DNA from: an uncultured Christensenellaceae bacterium
GTDB lineage: Bacteria > Bacillota_A > Clostridia > Christensenellales > UBA3700
DNA length: 64,000 bases
NCBI GenBank assembly: GCA_944381335.1
Contig: CALWKT010000039.1
Span: 1 to 64,000 of the forward strand
Direction: 5' to 3'
The notes beneath the pieces were generated by a model, which worked only from the letters and a program-made list of their open reading frames with translations, was not told where the DNA came from and did not search any database. The stretch's first letter is position 1. Every line of letters starts with the position of its first letter. Made by a program: the position numbers and the translations under genes. Below, in pieces: positions 35,739-44,681 of the stretch.

Positions 35739-35759
35739 CGTGCTTTTTCTTTTCCTGTA

Positions 35760-37106
35760 TTATTCTCTGCCGTGAATAAGCTCGTAGCTGAGAGCTTTGT
35801 TGTCGTCGAGAGTTTCGGTGGGCTGAATGGTGATGTTTTCAGGATCGATACCGTACAGAAGGCAGGTGTGAGCGATTTCTTTCGCCGCATCGGGCAACGG
35901 GAAGCTCTTCTGCACAAGGCCTACGTTTTCAGCTCCGGTAACCTTCGACTGGTTGGAAGAAAGCTTGCCGGTCGCGAGAATAACAATGCCGAAGTGTACG
36001 TAATCGTTGCCGTCGCTACCCTTGGAGAAATAACCGTTGTATTCTTCTTTGCCGAGCTGGCTCTGAACGAGACCGTTGACCATACCTGCAAGAACTGCGC
36101 CTTCGGTTGCGGGCATCAGCTTCGCGGTGTCTCTGCTCTTCCAGTTGTAGATGTCTACGAAACCTTCAAGGCTGAGCGAGCAGTAACCTTTCTCGTTCGC
36201 AACTTCGGTCCAGCCGCACAGGATTATGCCGCAGACGACGGAGTTTGCGAAAACGGAATTCTTGACGATAAGATTGACGCCGTCGTACTCGCAGGTCTCT
36301 GCCGCGAGAAGCGCGTCGGCGCCGTTTCTCATAACGGTGCCGTCAACCGTGCAGTCGACCGCGCCTTTGAGATAAACCATCTTCTGAGAGTTTTCGAAAA
36401 TGCAGTGCTTGATCGTGACCTGAGTACGCTTGCTGTTGTCGGTGCTGATGCCGTTGACGATCTGACCGTAGCCTTCGCAGTTTTCAAGGATAACTTCTTC
36501 GCCTTCATTATACTTTTTGCCGTAGAAGTAAACGTCCTGGAACACGGCTTTGTTGCCGTTGCTGACGTTGAACGCGTTGCCGCCTCTCGTCTTGACGGTG
36601 CCGCCGACGATGGAATTGACGACGACTTCTTTAGCGTTGCCGTAAATGGTCGAATTGATCACCTCAACGGCATCTTTGCCTTCAGAAGTGATGTTGTTCT
36701 GGATCATAACGTTCTTGGAAGCGGCGATCGCAGAAACGAGCCCTGCCCAATCGGAAACGTTCACGCCTTCGGACGCATGCACCGTAAGGGTGACGGTCCC
36801 GTCTTCCTGGATGCCTTCAGCTTCGGTATCCTCGGGCTTGTAAGTGAGATTGAAGTCACCGGCGCTCTTGACCGTCAGAACGCTGCCGTCGAGAGTCGCG
36901 TTGCTGCCGGAGACAGTATATCCGCTGCCCGGAAGCGCGACTGAGAGATCCACAGTGCCCTCGGTGCCAACGTAATAATTGCCTTCCATCAGCATGGTGA
37001 GTTCTTCACATTCAACGACGGTCTTGCTCTTTTTGCAGGAAACTGCGGTAAAGCACATCGTTGCGATGACGGCAATTACCAATATTGTCAATACTACCTT
37101 TTTCAT
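35760..37106 (-). CDS. Lipoprotein with right-handed beta-helix-like body
   Basis: A 448-residue protein with a signal peptide ending in a lipobox (TAVSC, about residue 24). An N-terminal beta-sandwich-like part (30-110) precedes short repeated strands rich in N, G and V (about 120-300; for example VINSTIYGNA, VVNSIVGG, VTIKHCIF, LIVKNSVF). These are typical of parallel beta-helix proteins that bind or cut polysaccharides. No catalytic motif is clear. It is predicted to be anchored on the outer face of the membrane. A long, possibly folded leader precedes it. Confidence 0.75.
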   Translation of the reverse strand: MKKVVLTILVIAVIATMCFTAVSCKKSKTVVECEELTMLMEGNYYVGTEGTVDLSVALPGSGYTVSGSNATLDGSVLTVKSAGDFNLTYKPEDTEAEGIQEDGTVTLTVHASEGVNVSDWAGLVSAIAASKNVMIQNNITSEGKDAVEVINSTIYGNAKEVVVNSIVGGTVKTRGGNAFNVSNGNKAVFQDVYFYGKKYNEGEEVILENCEGYGQIVNGISTDNSKRTQVTIKHCIFENSQKMVYLKGAVDCTVDGTVMRNGADALLAAETCEYDGVNLIVKNSVFANSVVCGIILCGWTEVANEKGYCSLSLEGFVDIYNWKSRDTAKLMPATEGAVLAGMVNGLVQSQLGKEEYNGYFSKGSDGNDYVHFGIVILATGKLSSNQSKVTGAENVGLVQKSFPLPDAAKEIAHTCLLYGIDPENITIQPTETLDDNKALSYELIHGRE

Positions 37107-37218
37107 AATATCCTCCTATAGATATCCTTTATGTTGTCGGTTGCCCGACTTGTTGCTTCCGTATCACAAGCCCTCGGGAGACAATGCTACGCACAGCCGT
37201 CCAAAGACCTGCTTCACC
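37107..37218 (-). promoter_or_regulatory. Folded leader of the beta-helix-like lipoprotein
   Basis: About 112 bases lie between the predicted transcription start and the ATG. The RNA has a GTCGG-GCAA-CCGAC tetraloop hairpin, a CTTGT/ACAAG hairpin and an outer TTGTC/GACAA pairing, ending just before a GGAGGA ribosome site. I could not match it to a known riboswitch. Structure drawn by eye. Confidence 0.4.
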
Positions 37219-37224
37219 ATTTAC

Positions 37225-37252
37225 AGTATAACACAAAAAGAAAAAATGGCAA
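37225..37252 (-). promoter_or_regulatory. Promoter of the beta-helix-like lipoprotein gene
   Basis: Minus strand: -35 TTGCCA (37247-37252), 16-base spacer, -10 TATACT (37225-37230). Confidence 0.7.
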
Positions 37253-37354
37253 GCGATATGTACAAACTGGTGCTTCACATTTTACATTTGTGCATTTTAA
37301 GATACATATGCGCATTAATTACCGTTTTTTAGCATTCCGACGCTCTCCTGTCCG

Positions 37355-38590
37355 TTATAACGCAGTCTCCGAAAGGATCTCGCCCGGCTTCTTACGGCAC
37401 AGCTGTTTTCCGCTCCTGTAAGAATAAAGTACTCCCGAATGATCCCTGACCGCCTGATAATAGTCGGGTGCGTCAATGACGACGAAATCCGCGCTTCCGC
37501 CTTCCTTTATTCCATAATCTGAAAGCCCGAGAGTTTTCGCGGCATTGTGAGTGATAAACCTGTAACTATTCATGATGTCGTCGTACCCGGTCATATGCAG
37601 AGCGTGCAGTCCGGCGTATACGACCTCTTTCAGATCTCCGTTGCCGAGAGGATACCACGGATCTCTTATGTCGTCGTGCCCGAATGACACGTTCAGCCCG
37701 TTCCCGAGCAGTTCCGGCACGCGCGTCAGACCTCTCCGCTTGGGATATCCGTCGAACCTGCCCTGAAGATTTAAATTTACAAGCGGATTGGATACGAAAT
37801 TTATTCCGGAAAGTCTCAGCACCCTCATAAGTCTGCCCATATACGCTTCGCTGTAAGAATGCATCGCCGTGGTATGGCTTGCCGTGACCTTCGCGCCGTT
37901 GCCGTATTCTATCGCTTTGGCGGCAAGCGTTTCAAGTCCTCTTGAGGACTCGTCGTCCGTCTCGTCGCAGTGCACATCAAGGAACAGGTCTTTTTCCGCC
38001 GCAAGTTTCGCGGCATATCCGAGCGATTCCACCGCGTATTCCCTCGTGAACTCGTAATGAGGTATCGCACCCACACCGTCCGCGCCGGCGTCCACCGCCT
38101 TTTCGATCAACGCCTTTGCGCCCGGATAGCTCAGGATGCCCTCCTGCGGAAAAGCTATGATCTGCAGCGTGATTTTGTCTTTTATCTCCTCTTTCAGTTC
38201 GAGAAGCGCTTCGAGCGCCGTGAGAGTCGGATCGCATACGTCAACATGCGTACGGATGTACTGCACGCCGTTCAGCATTTCCGCGCGTATCGCCTGCGCC
38301 GCGCGTTTCTTCACGTCCGCCTTCGTCAGAGTCTTTTTCCTCTCCGCCCATATTGCTATCCCTTCGAACAGAGTGCCGCTCTTGTTGAACCTGGGTTCGC
38401 CGGCAGTCATCGTCGCGTCAAGATGGATATGGCTCTCGATCATAGGAGGCAACACCAGCTTCCCCTGAAGATCGATGACCTCCTCACCTTCAGCGTCAAT
38501 GTCTTTCCCGATGCGGCAGAATACGCCGTCTTTGATCAGTATATCCTTCAACTCAGCAGAGTTTTCTATGCATGCGTTTTTGATTATCAT
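37355..38590 (-). CDS. Cytosine deaminase-like amidohydrolase (CodA type)
   Basis: A 411-residue TIM-barrel amidohydrolase. Metal and substrate motifs in order match CodA: SHIHLD near 54-59, HCDETDD (mid-protein), ASHTTAMHSY and GHDDIRDPWYP. CodA turns cytosine into uracil, but paralogues act on isoguanine, creatinine or other pyrimidine-like rings. It is second in an operon with the TIR-Sel1 gene, 9 bases downstream of it, with an AGGAGAG ribosome site. No terminator was recognised after it. Confidence 0.85.
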   Translation of the reverse strand: MIIKNACIENSAELKDILIKDGVFCRIGKDIDAEGEEVIDLQGKLVLPPMIESHIHLDATMTAGEPRFNKSGTLFEGIAIWAERKKTLTKADVKKRAAQAIRAEMLNGVQYIRTHVDVCDPTLTALEALLELKEEIKDKITLQIIAFPQEGILSYPGAKALIEKAVDAGADGVGAIPHYEFTREYAVESLGYAAKLAAEKDLFLDVHCDETDDESSRGLETLAAKAIEYGNGAKVTASHTTAMHSYSEAYMGRLMRVLRLSGINFVSNPLVNLNLQGRFDGYPKRRGLTRVPELLGNGLNVSFGHDDIRDPWYPLGNGDLKEVVYAGLHALHMTGYDDIMNSYRFITHNAAKTLGLSDYGIKEGGSADFVVIDAPDYYQAVRDHSGVLYSYRSGKQLCRKKPGEILSETAL

Positions 38591-38599
38591 ATTCTCTCC

Positions 38600-39670
38600 T
38601 CAGATGATGAAACTCTTGTCGTCGCTGTTGTAATAGATGTCGTAATACTTCTCAAGCGCTTCTTCGGCTTTTGTGTAACCTTTGTTTGAAGCGAGTATCC
38701 ACATCGTCTTCGCCTTGATCACGTCGCGCTGACATCCGACGCCGAAGTAGTAGTTCTCCGCCAGCTTGTACTGAGCGAAAACCACGCCCTGATCTGCCGC
38801 CAGCATAAGCCAGTGATTGGCGATGATCGGGTTCTGATCGACGACCGTTCCGTTCAGATAGGCAAGCCCAAGTTTGTATTGCGACATCCCGTACCCGTTT
38901 TCCGCCGCCCTGATGTGCCAGCTTATCGCCTTGCTCAGATTCTTCTTCACCTCGATCCCGTTGTCGTACATCCACGCCAGGCTGTACTGCGCGATCGCAC
39001 AACCGTTTTCAGCCGATTTCGTATACCACTCCAGAGCCTTTGCCCAGTTTTGCTCCGTGCCGTCTCCGGCTTCGTAGCACCACGCGAGATTGTTCTGCGC
39101 CGGCGCGTGACCCATCTCCGCCGCCAGAGAAAAGCACTCGAACGCCTTGGACAGATTCTTTCTCTCGCCGCCGCTTCCGTAATAATACTTCTTGCCCGCT
39201 TCGTAGAGCGCCTGAGCGTCTCCCTTTTCAGCCATCTTTTCTATATCGTCGCTGTCCTCGCCGCTTCCTTCGCTCGTCTTTTTCCCAAGCAAAGAAGTTA
39301 TCCTGCCGATAAGCTGATCGAAAAACGACGCGTCGTCTTTGTAAACCAGATAATGAGTACTCGCAAGGTAGTATTCCATAGCAGGGGAAAGTTTGATCTC
39401 GTCCAGCAGCACGGAAACGATTTTCTTGTTTCTCATGACCGCAGAGTTGATCTCGTTTATCACGTGAGTGGACAGATTGGAGCTTTTCGAGACCACGACG
39501 AGAAACACCCTTGCTTCTTCGATCTGATTGATTATAGTCGCGGCGTACTGGTCGCCGTAATCGGTATTCTCGTGCGCGACCCAGTATTTCAGCCCCTCTT
39601 GGGCAAATCTCGAGCATAACTGCTTGACTTTTTCTATGTCTTTGTTGGAATAAGAAACGAAAATATCCAT
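38600..39670 (-). CDS. TIR domain protein with Sel1-like repeats
   Basis: A 356-residue protein. Residues 1 to about 130 form a TIR domain: the first strand/box DIFVSYSNKD, then VVVSKSSNLSTHVINEI, where Glu73 is at the position of the catalytic glutamate of TIR NADases. A short acidic linker (about 132-150) precedes five Sel1-like repeats (about 155-345) of the A...LG..Y..G..V..N...A..W...AA..G type, which serve as protein-binding arms. There is no signal peptide, so it is cytosolic. It has a strong promoter and leads an operon with the CodA-like gene. TIR-repeat proteins are often immune sensors; that is inference here. Confidence 0.88.
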   Translation of the reverse strand: MDIFVSYSNKDIEKVKQLCSRFAQEGLKYWVAHENTDYGDQYAATIINQIEEARVFLVVVSKSSNLSTHVINEINSAVMRNKKIVSVLLDEIKLSPAMEYYLASTHYLVYKDDASFFDQLIGRITSLLGKKTSEGSGEDSDDIEKMAEKGDAQALYEAGKKYYYGSGGERKNLSKAFECFSLAAEMGHAPAQNNLAWCYEAGDGTEQNWAKALEWYTKSAENGCAIAQYSLAWMYDNGIEVKKNLSKAISWHIRAAENGYGMSQYKLGLAYLNGTVVDQNPIIANHWLMLAADQGVVFAQYKLAENYYFGVGCQRDVIKAKTMWILASNKGYTKAEEALEKYYDIYYNSDDKSFII

Positions 39671-39699
39671 AGTCTTTCCTCTTTGTCGAATATAAAAAT

Positions 39700-39728
39700 A
39701 TTATACCACTACGGCGCGCAGTTTGCAA
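39700..39728 (-). promoter_or_regulatory. Promoter of the TIR-Sel1/CodA-like operon
   Basis: Minus strand: -35 TTGCAA (39723-39728), 17-base spacer, -10 TATAAT (39700-39705). The leader is about 23 bases. Confidence 0.8.
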
Positions 39729-39810
39729 TATAACCCACAAGTTTGTTTATGTTTTTAAGCGCCGAAAAGAAAATTATCGCGCCGTCCGCTGTTTCTCCGC
39801 CGGCATGACA

Positions 39811-39838
39811 ATGAAAAGCCGCGGCGTACAGCCGCGGC
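39811..39838 (-). terminator. Terminator downstream of the small membrane protein gene
   Basis: An 8-bp GCCGCGGC/GCCGCGGC stem (39818-39825 with 39831-39838) with a five-base loop, followed leftward by TTTTCATTG. The tail is short, so efficiency is uncertain. Confidence 0.6.
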
Positions 39839-39912
39839 GAAATAACCTTTTCAATCTTTACGATCAGCGTTTTACATTTAACTACGCGGGCATAATCCGC
39901 TTTCGCTCAAAG

Positions 39913-40170
39913 TCACGCTTCCTTTGGAGACTGCGCCTCTCCCGCTGACGCGGAAAGAAGCGAATTGATCCTGCTTTGCATTATCACACTTCCGATAAGC
40001 GGTGAGAAAGCCGCAAACAGAACAGTGCCGGCATTCATCGCGCGAGTCCCGTAGCCGAGCTTCTTTTCTTCTGCAAAAATTTGGTGCCCGTGTCTGTAAT
40101 ACCAGTAAATATAGAAGAAAGGCAGGATGATGTAAAGCACGGTTTCAAGCACGGTAAACACCTTCTTCAC
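39913..40170 (-). CDS. Small two-helix membrane protein
   Basis: An 85-residue hydrophobic protein of unknown function with two likely membrane helices (about 5-24 and 44-64) and short polar ends. The start codon would be GTG at 40170 with no strong ribosome site; a later GTG six codons in is an alternative, so the start is doubtful. A hairpin terminator lies downstream. The frame is plausible but short. Confidence 0.45.
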   Translation of the reverse strand: MKKVFTVLETVLYIILPFFYIYWYYRHGHQIFAEEKKLGYGTRAMNAGTVLFAAFSPLIGSVIMQSRINSLLSASAGEAQSPKEA

Positions 40171-40355
40171 GCCGCGTTTACCGTTGAATCGCCCGGTTTA
40201 TTCTGCACCTCGGCAACTCCCGGGTCCACGACGTTATTATACCATCCGTTTCACCCGTTCAGCCACCTACCGGACCCACTCAATTTGTAAACCGTCGGTT
40301 GCGAAATCCGGATAATTCGACAGATTTATCTCTGAAGGAGGATGCCGCACCAATA

Positions 40356-40384
40356 CAAAAATCGGGCCGCCATAACAGCCCGAT
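40356..40384 (-). terminator. Terminator of the glycan operon
   Basis: ATCGGGC/GCCCGAT arms (40361-40367 with 40378-40384) followed leftward by TTTTTGTA, 9 bases past the last glycan gene's stop. Confidence 0.8.
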
Positions 40385-40392
40385 AAACCCCA

Positions 40393-41409
40393 TTATTTTA
40401 CGCCTTTCATTCTTGCGTAAGTTTTAGCCATAATGCCGTACGTAAAATAAAGTTTGTGGTAAACAAGCCACGCCTTGAGCTTTACGACTTTTCCACAAGT
40501 AGCCGACACTTTAAGATATTGCTTATATGCCGTCTTATTGTTTGACTCTTTCCAATAAGGTTTGGAACAAAGCTTTTTGATCTCTTTTACATAATGTTTT
40601 TCTGTCCCGACTATTGAATTTATCAACATTATCAAAAACTCAAAACGGGAAGAATACATTATATCTTCATTACCGGTTTCCTTTAAATAATTTTCAGCAT
40701 ATTCACAAAAAATTTGAGACGATTCTACAAAATTATCTCTGTTCCTATACTTTTTTGCATAAGCAAAAGGAACACTATGAAAATTTACGTTGTAATATAA
40801 ATATTCATCTAACAATTCTTTTTTTTGAGATCTCTTCAAACATTCTAACATGTAAACACGATCCTCATCATGTGTCATGGCTTCGTTAAAACGTACATCT
40901 CTCAAAAGTTCGGATTTATATAACGTACGTATTGGCCCGCCTCTGACATTTTCAGATCCGCTATAAAATAAATATCTTGTATCATTATCTCTTATAACTT
41001 TCCCAATATTTTTTTCTATTGATTTAGTTATATTTCCGCAAAATACACTATTAATCAAAAAGAAAACCATATCCGCGCCAGTTTCAAGCGCTTTATTAAA
41101 ACACTTTTCATATGTCGTAACGTCCAGATAATCGTCGCTGTCTACAAAAGCGTAGTACTGTCCCGTCATAACGCTTAACCCAAAATTTCTTGCTTTGGAA
41201 ACGCCTTTTTCTGACACAAACACTTTAACTCGCTCGTCTTTGGCGGCATATTCTTTACACATTTCCAGCGACCTGTCTGTAGACCCGTTTTCCACAAGTA
41301 TTATTTCAAGATTTTTATACGTTTGATTTATTATGCTTTCCACGCAGCAATCTAATGTCTTTTCAGCATTATAAACAGGAACGATAACACTTATTTTGAT
41401 TTCTTCCAT
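40393..41409 (-). CDS. Glycosyltransferase family 2
   Basis: A 338-residue GT-A-fold inverting glycosyltransferase. The N terminus ISVIVPVYNAEKTLDCCVES, ENGSTDRS and the DxD-like FVDSDDY (near residue 97) are the family's nucleotide-sugar motifs. It transfers one sugar in the repeat-unit assembly of the glycan cluster; donor and acceptor cannot be read. The ATG at 41409 is preferred to a GTG three codons upstream that forms part of the AAGGGTG site. AT-rich codon use is unlike the flanking housekeeping genes. It is the last gene of the operon. Confidence 0.9.
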   Translation of the reverse strand: MEEIKISVIVPVYNAEKTLDCCVESIINQTYKNLEIILVENGSTDRSLEMCKEYAAKDERVKVFVSEKGVSKARNFGLSVMTGQYYAFVDSDDYLDVTTYEKCFNKALETGADMVFFLINSVFCGNITKSIEKNIGKVIRDNDTRYLFYSGSENVRGGPIRTLYKSELLRDVRFNEAMTHDEDRVYMLECLKRSQKKELLDEYLYYNVNFHSVPFAYAKKYRNRDNFVESSQIFCEYAENYLKETGNEDIMYSSRFEFLIMLINSIVGTEKHYVKEIKKLCSKPYWKESNNKTAYKQYLKVSATCGKVVKLKAWLVYHKLYFTYGIMAKTYARMKGVK

Positions 41410-41424
41410 TGTATTCACCCTTTA

Positions 41425-41817
41425 CTATTTATTTTCTCCAAGGTCTTTTTTGATCTGAGTAGTCGATATTTCGGGCGTACGCGGCAGATAGACCACCTCG
41501 CAATAATCTTTCAGAAAATCGAACTTGCCTTTCCAGTCGTCGCCCATCACGAAAACGTCGACCTTGAATTCTTTGACGTCGCTTATCTTCTGCTCCCAGC
41601 TGTTTTCCTCAATTACCAGGTCCACACACCTGAGCGCCTCAAGCATCTTTTTGCGTTCATTGAACGAAAAATAGCACTTCTTGCCCTTGAGAGAGTTGAA
41701 CTCGTCCGTCGACAGTCCGACGATCAGATAATCCCCCATCGCCTTTGCCCTCTGCAAAAGATTTATGTGTCCATAATGCAACAGATCGTAAGTGCCGTAT
41801 GTTATTACTTTTTTCAT
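41425..41817 (-). CDS. tagD: Glycerol-3-phosphate cytidylyltransferase
   Basis: A 130-residue nucleotidyltransferase making CDP-glycerol from CTP and glycerol-3-phosphate. The HYGH motif (14-17) and the C-terminal RTPEISTTQIK loop are diagnostic of TagD. Length is standard. Its composition is richer in GC than the genes on both sides. It supplies the donor for the CDP-glycerol transferase encoded in the same operon, giving a teichoic-acid-like or glycerol-phosphate-bearing polymer. Confidence 0.94.
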   Translation of the reverse strand: MKKVITYGTYDLLHYGHINLLQRAKAMGDYLIVGLSTDEFNSLKGKKCYFSFNERKKMLEALRCVDLVIEENSWEQKISDVKEFKVDVFVMGDDWKGKFDFLKDYCEVVYLPRTPEISTTQIKKDLGENK

Positions 41818-41860
41818 TTTTTGTCTCCTTCTAACATTAATAAAATAGCATTTTTATATT

Positions 41861-43483
41861 TTAACTGTCTTTGTTATTCTCGCTTCCTTCGTCTTTTTTA
41901 TTCTCTTCAGACCCTTCCTGCTGATTATCGTCCCGGACATTGACGTCTTCCGGCGATCCGGTCTCCGCAACAGGCGCGTTTTTCTTTGTCATACGATTTT
42001 TGACCGCTTTTGTAACCATGCTTAAAATCTCTTTTATTTCCTTTATGTTCAGCACTATTACCGCCGCTATTGAAACCAGAGCGAAGATCCATTTCAAACT
42101 GATATTGATAGTATATACCACTGCAACAATTATGTTGAGCAAGTAAAGCAAGGCAAATTTTAGCCAGTTAATATTAAGCTTAACGAGTTTCTTCGCATAG
42201 AAAATTCTCGAAATAAAAATTGCGTTATAACTCAGGAAAAATGCGCCGATAGCGACGTAAACGACGTATTCCAGTCCGACGTATTTTGCCACTACAGGTA
42301 TTCCGACCAAGCACAATAACAAATTCGCTCCCGCACCAATCAAAGTCGTAATCATAGCGTAAACAGTTTTGTAATATGCGCCGAAAAACGCCCCAAAGAA
42401 AGAGGAAAAGCATCCCGCAACCGCACCCATTATAAGAAGCGGAGAATATGTCCAACCGCTGTAAAAATCCCCCTTCAACAAAAGTTTAGACACATAAGGC
42501 AAAACGAGCATCAGACATGCCGTAGCCATGAATATTACAGGAGAATAAAATCTGAATACCTTACTGTAAAACTCATTATGATCGCTACTCTCTTTTTCCT
42601 GTGAAGAAGACAACGACCAAGCCTGTAAAAATATAGAACTGGCAACGTTTATCAATGAAGGCAATTTACTTGTAGCCGTATAAACGCCTGAAACGGCCCA
42701 CGCCTGATCGTAAAGTTCCTGACTACCTGAAAGCCCTGCAATGGCTACAACCGACAAGTAAACCATTAAATATTTGCTGGAAGTCTGTACTATCCACCAA
42801 CTTATATTATTCCATACGTTCGGCACAGAATATTTCAACATCTGTTTTAATTTGAAGCCGTTAAACGCTGAAATTTTAAAATATTTTAATGGATTTACAA
42901 GTATAGACAAAAATATTATACCTACAATCGGAGCCGAAATCAAAGCAATAATGTAACCGTAAATCCCCATTCCCCCAAATATAATCAACAGATACGCCAA
43001 TAAAAGCATAACTGCGCTTTCCAAAATACTTGACGTAGCATATACAACCGTCTTTCCTATTCCTCTCGTAAACTCTGACAGAAGATTTTTCACGCATCTG
43101 AACGCAAATAACGGTATAAGGAGTAACATAAAAGTTTCACCATACAGCGATCCTGAGCCGTGCATTATAAAATAAAAAATCAGATCGCCGGCAGAAAATA
43201 CCGCTACACCGATCAAAACGACCGAAAGCGAATTCGTAATTATATCTTCAGGGGTATGTCTTTTATCCACCGAGAATCTAAACAACGCTTCCGCAAGTCC
43301 AAGCGTAAATAACGGCATGAACAAATCCTGCAAAGTAACTACTGTGTTTTCAACAATGCCGTACTGACTTTCAAGAAGATATTTTGTAAGAAGCGGAAGA
43401 ATAAAAAATTGCGCCGCTTTTACGGTGAGATTTCCAAAAGCAAATATTATTGAGTTGGATAGCAATCTTTTATATTTATTCAT
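41861..43483 (-). CDS. Polysaccharide flippase (Wzx/MATE-like, MVF superfamily)
   Basis: A 540-residue membrane protein with about 14 hydrophobic helices, starting with a lysine-rich end and the phenylalanine-rich first helix (about 8-30). This is the layout of oligosaccharide-lipid flippases. The last ~60 residues are a charged, Glu/Asp/Asn-rich cytosolic tail that is unusual in length. It would flip undecaprenyl-linked repeat units outward for polymerisation by the EpsG-like proteins of the same operon. Confidence 0.9.
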   Translation of the reverse strand: MNKYKRLLSNSIIFAFGNLTVKAAQFFILPLLTKYLLESQYGIVENTVVTLQDLFMPLFTLGLAEALFRFSVDKRHTPEDIITNSLSVVLIGVAVFSAGDLIFYFIMHGSGSLYGETFMLLLIPLFAFRCVKNLLSEFTRGIGKTVVYATSSILESAVMLLLAYLLIIFGGMGIYGYIIALISAPIVGIIFLSILVNPLKYFKISAFNGFKLKQMLKYSVPNVWNNISWWIVQTSSKYLMVYLSVVAIAGLSGSQELYDQAWAVSGVYTATSKLPSLINVASSIFLQAWSLSSSQEKESSDHNEFYSKVFRFYSPVIFMATACLMLVLPYVSKLLLKGDFYSGWTYSPLLIMGAVAGCFSSFFGAFFGAYYKTVYAMITTLIGAGANLLLCLVGIPVVAKYVGLEYVVYVAIGAFFLSYNAIFISRIFYAKKLVKLNINWLKFALLYLLNIIVAVVYTINISLKWIFALVSIAAVIVLNIKEIKEILSMVTKAVKNRMTKKNAPVAETGSPEDVNVRDDNQQEGSEENKKDEGSENNKDS

Positions 43484-43512
43484 AAGTATTTCATTTAAAC
43501 CACAATATCAGT

Positions 43513-44649
43513 TTATTTCACTATGCCTACAAAATCAAGTATTTTTTTACAGAACCCCCCGCTTTGATCGGCGTTGACCAAATCGTTTATGCGTTTTCTT
43601 TCCTCTTTCCAATCGTCCTTTCCGACTAAGATACCGTCGATAAAACTTTTCAATTCTTCAACGTTTTGTATTTTTTCTCCGGGCATATAATCGAGTGGAT
43701 TGTCGACGACGAAACCCCTGTTTCCGCCATACTCTCCAATATCGTCTACGACAAATCCTATCGGTTTCTGAGTCAATAAAAAGTCAAAATATATGGATGA
43801 ATAATCTGTTATCAATAAATCGGTATTTGCAACAAGATCGTACAACAATACGTTTTTTGCCGACAAGTCGTTATTTTTCATCACCCTGATGTTAGTAAGT
43901 TTTACCTTATTTAACATTTCAATGTCATCCTGAGCCGGATGCGGTTTTATAATAAACAAACAATTCTTTTCGTTTAAATATCTGTCAAATTCTACAAGAG
44001 ATCGTTCGGTAAACAACGGAAAATCATTTTCCGAATCGCTGATACCCCATTCAGAAGATCTCCTGAATGTAGGCATATATAATACGATTTTAGAATATGA
44101 TTTTTTTATTATACCGAATGTACTCAAGACATCAATATTATCGAAAAACGCGTCGCAACGAGGATATCCGCCGATATAAAATTGATTATCTTTATACCCG
44201 AAACACTCCTTGAAATAATTTTTTGCAAAATCACTTGTTGCTAAAATATATTTTGCGTTTTTATAGTACATGTCATCATGCTTTCCCAGACGTTTCAATG
44301 CCGTGCCATGCCAAATATCAAAGACCTCCTGTCTTTTGGGCGGATTATTATACATTTTCCCCCATCCCCAACAATGAAAAACATACTTGGACGTAAGAAC
44401 ATGAAAAGCACCGGCAGAGGCACTCAAAACAGGTGTGACGTTTTTTACTCCGATATACGGTTTTATATCGTCTTCATTAGAAAATATCAAATATATTTTA
44501 TATTTTTCGTTATATCTGTTATCGATCAAATGTCGAATTAGCGCATGTTGATTCGCTTCGCACTTACTTCTGCCGTATAGCGCTATCTTGTATTTTGATT
44601 TTGGCAATATTTTGTTAAGCAATGTAATGATCTTGTTTATCGTTCTCAT
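43513..44649 (-). CDS. CDP-glycerol glycerophosphotransferase (TagB/TagF family)
   Basis: A 378-residue GT-B-fold enzyme that moves glycerol-phosphate from CDP-glycerol to a growing polymer or sugar. Visible landmarks are WHGTALKRLG, the GGYPRCD turn, KPHPAQ and the catalytic-region TDYSSIYFDF. It is shorter than polymerising TagF and closer to TagB-like primases or single-addition enzymes. The start at 44649 has a GGAG site; the longer frame would overlap the upstream EpsG-like gene. TagD is encoded two genes further along. Confidence 0.9.
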   Translation of the reverse strand: MRTINKIITLLNKILPKSKYKIALYGRSKCEANQHALIRHLIDNRYNEKYKIYLIFSNEDDIKPYIGVKNVTPVLSASAGAFHVLTSKYVFHCWGWGKMYNNPPKRQEVFDIWHGTALKRLGKHDDMYYKNAKYILATSDFAKNYFKECFGYKDNQFYIGGYPRCDAFFDNIDVLSTFGIIKKSYSKIVLYMPTFRRSSEWGISDSENDFPLFTERSLVEFDRYLNEKNCLFIIKPHPAQDDIEMLNKVKLTNIRVMKNNDLSAKNVLLYDLVANTDLLITDYSSIYFDFLLTQKPIGFVVDDIGEYGGNRGFVVDNPLDYMPGEKIQNVEELKSFIDGILVGKDDWKEERKRINDLVNADQSGGFCKKILDFVGIVK

Positions 44650-44681
44650 CTTTATCTCCAATAGTTTTTCTGTATCTTTGT

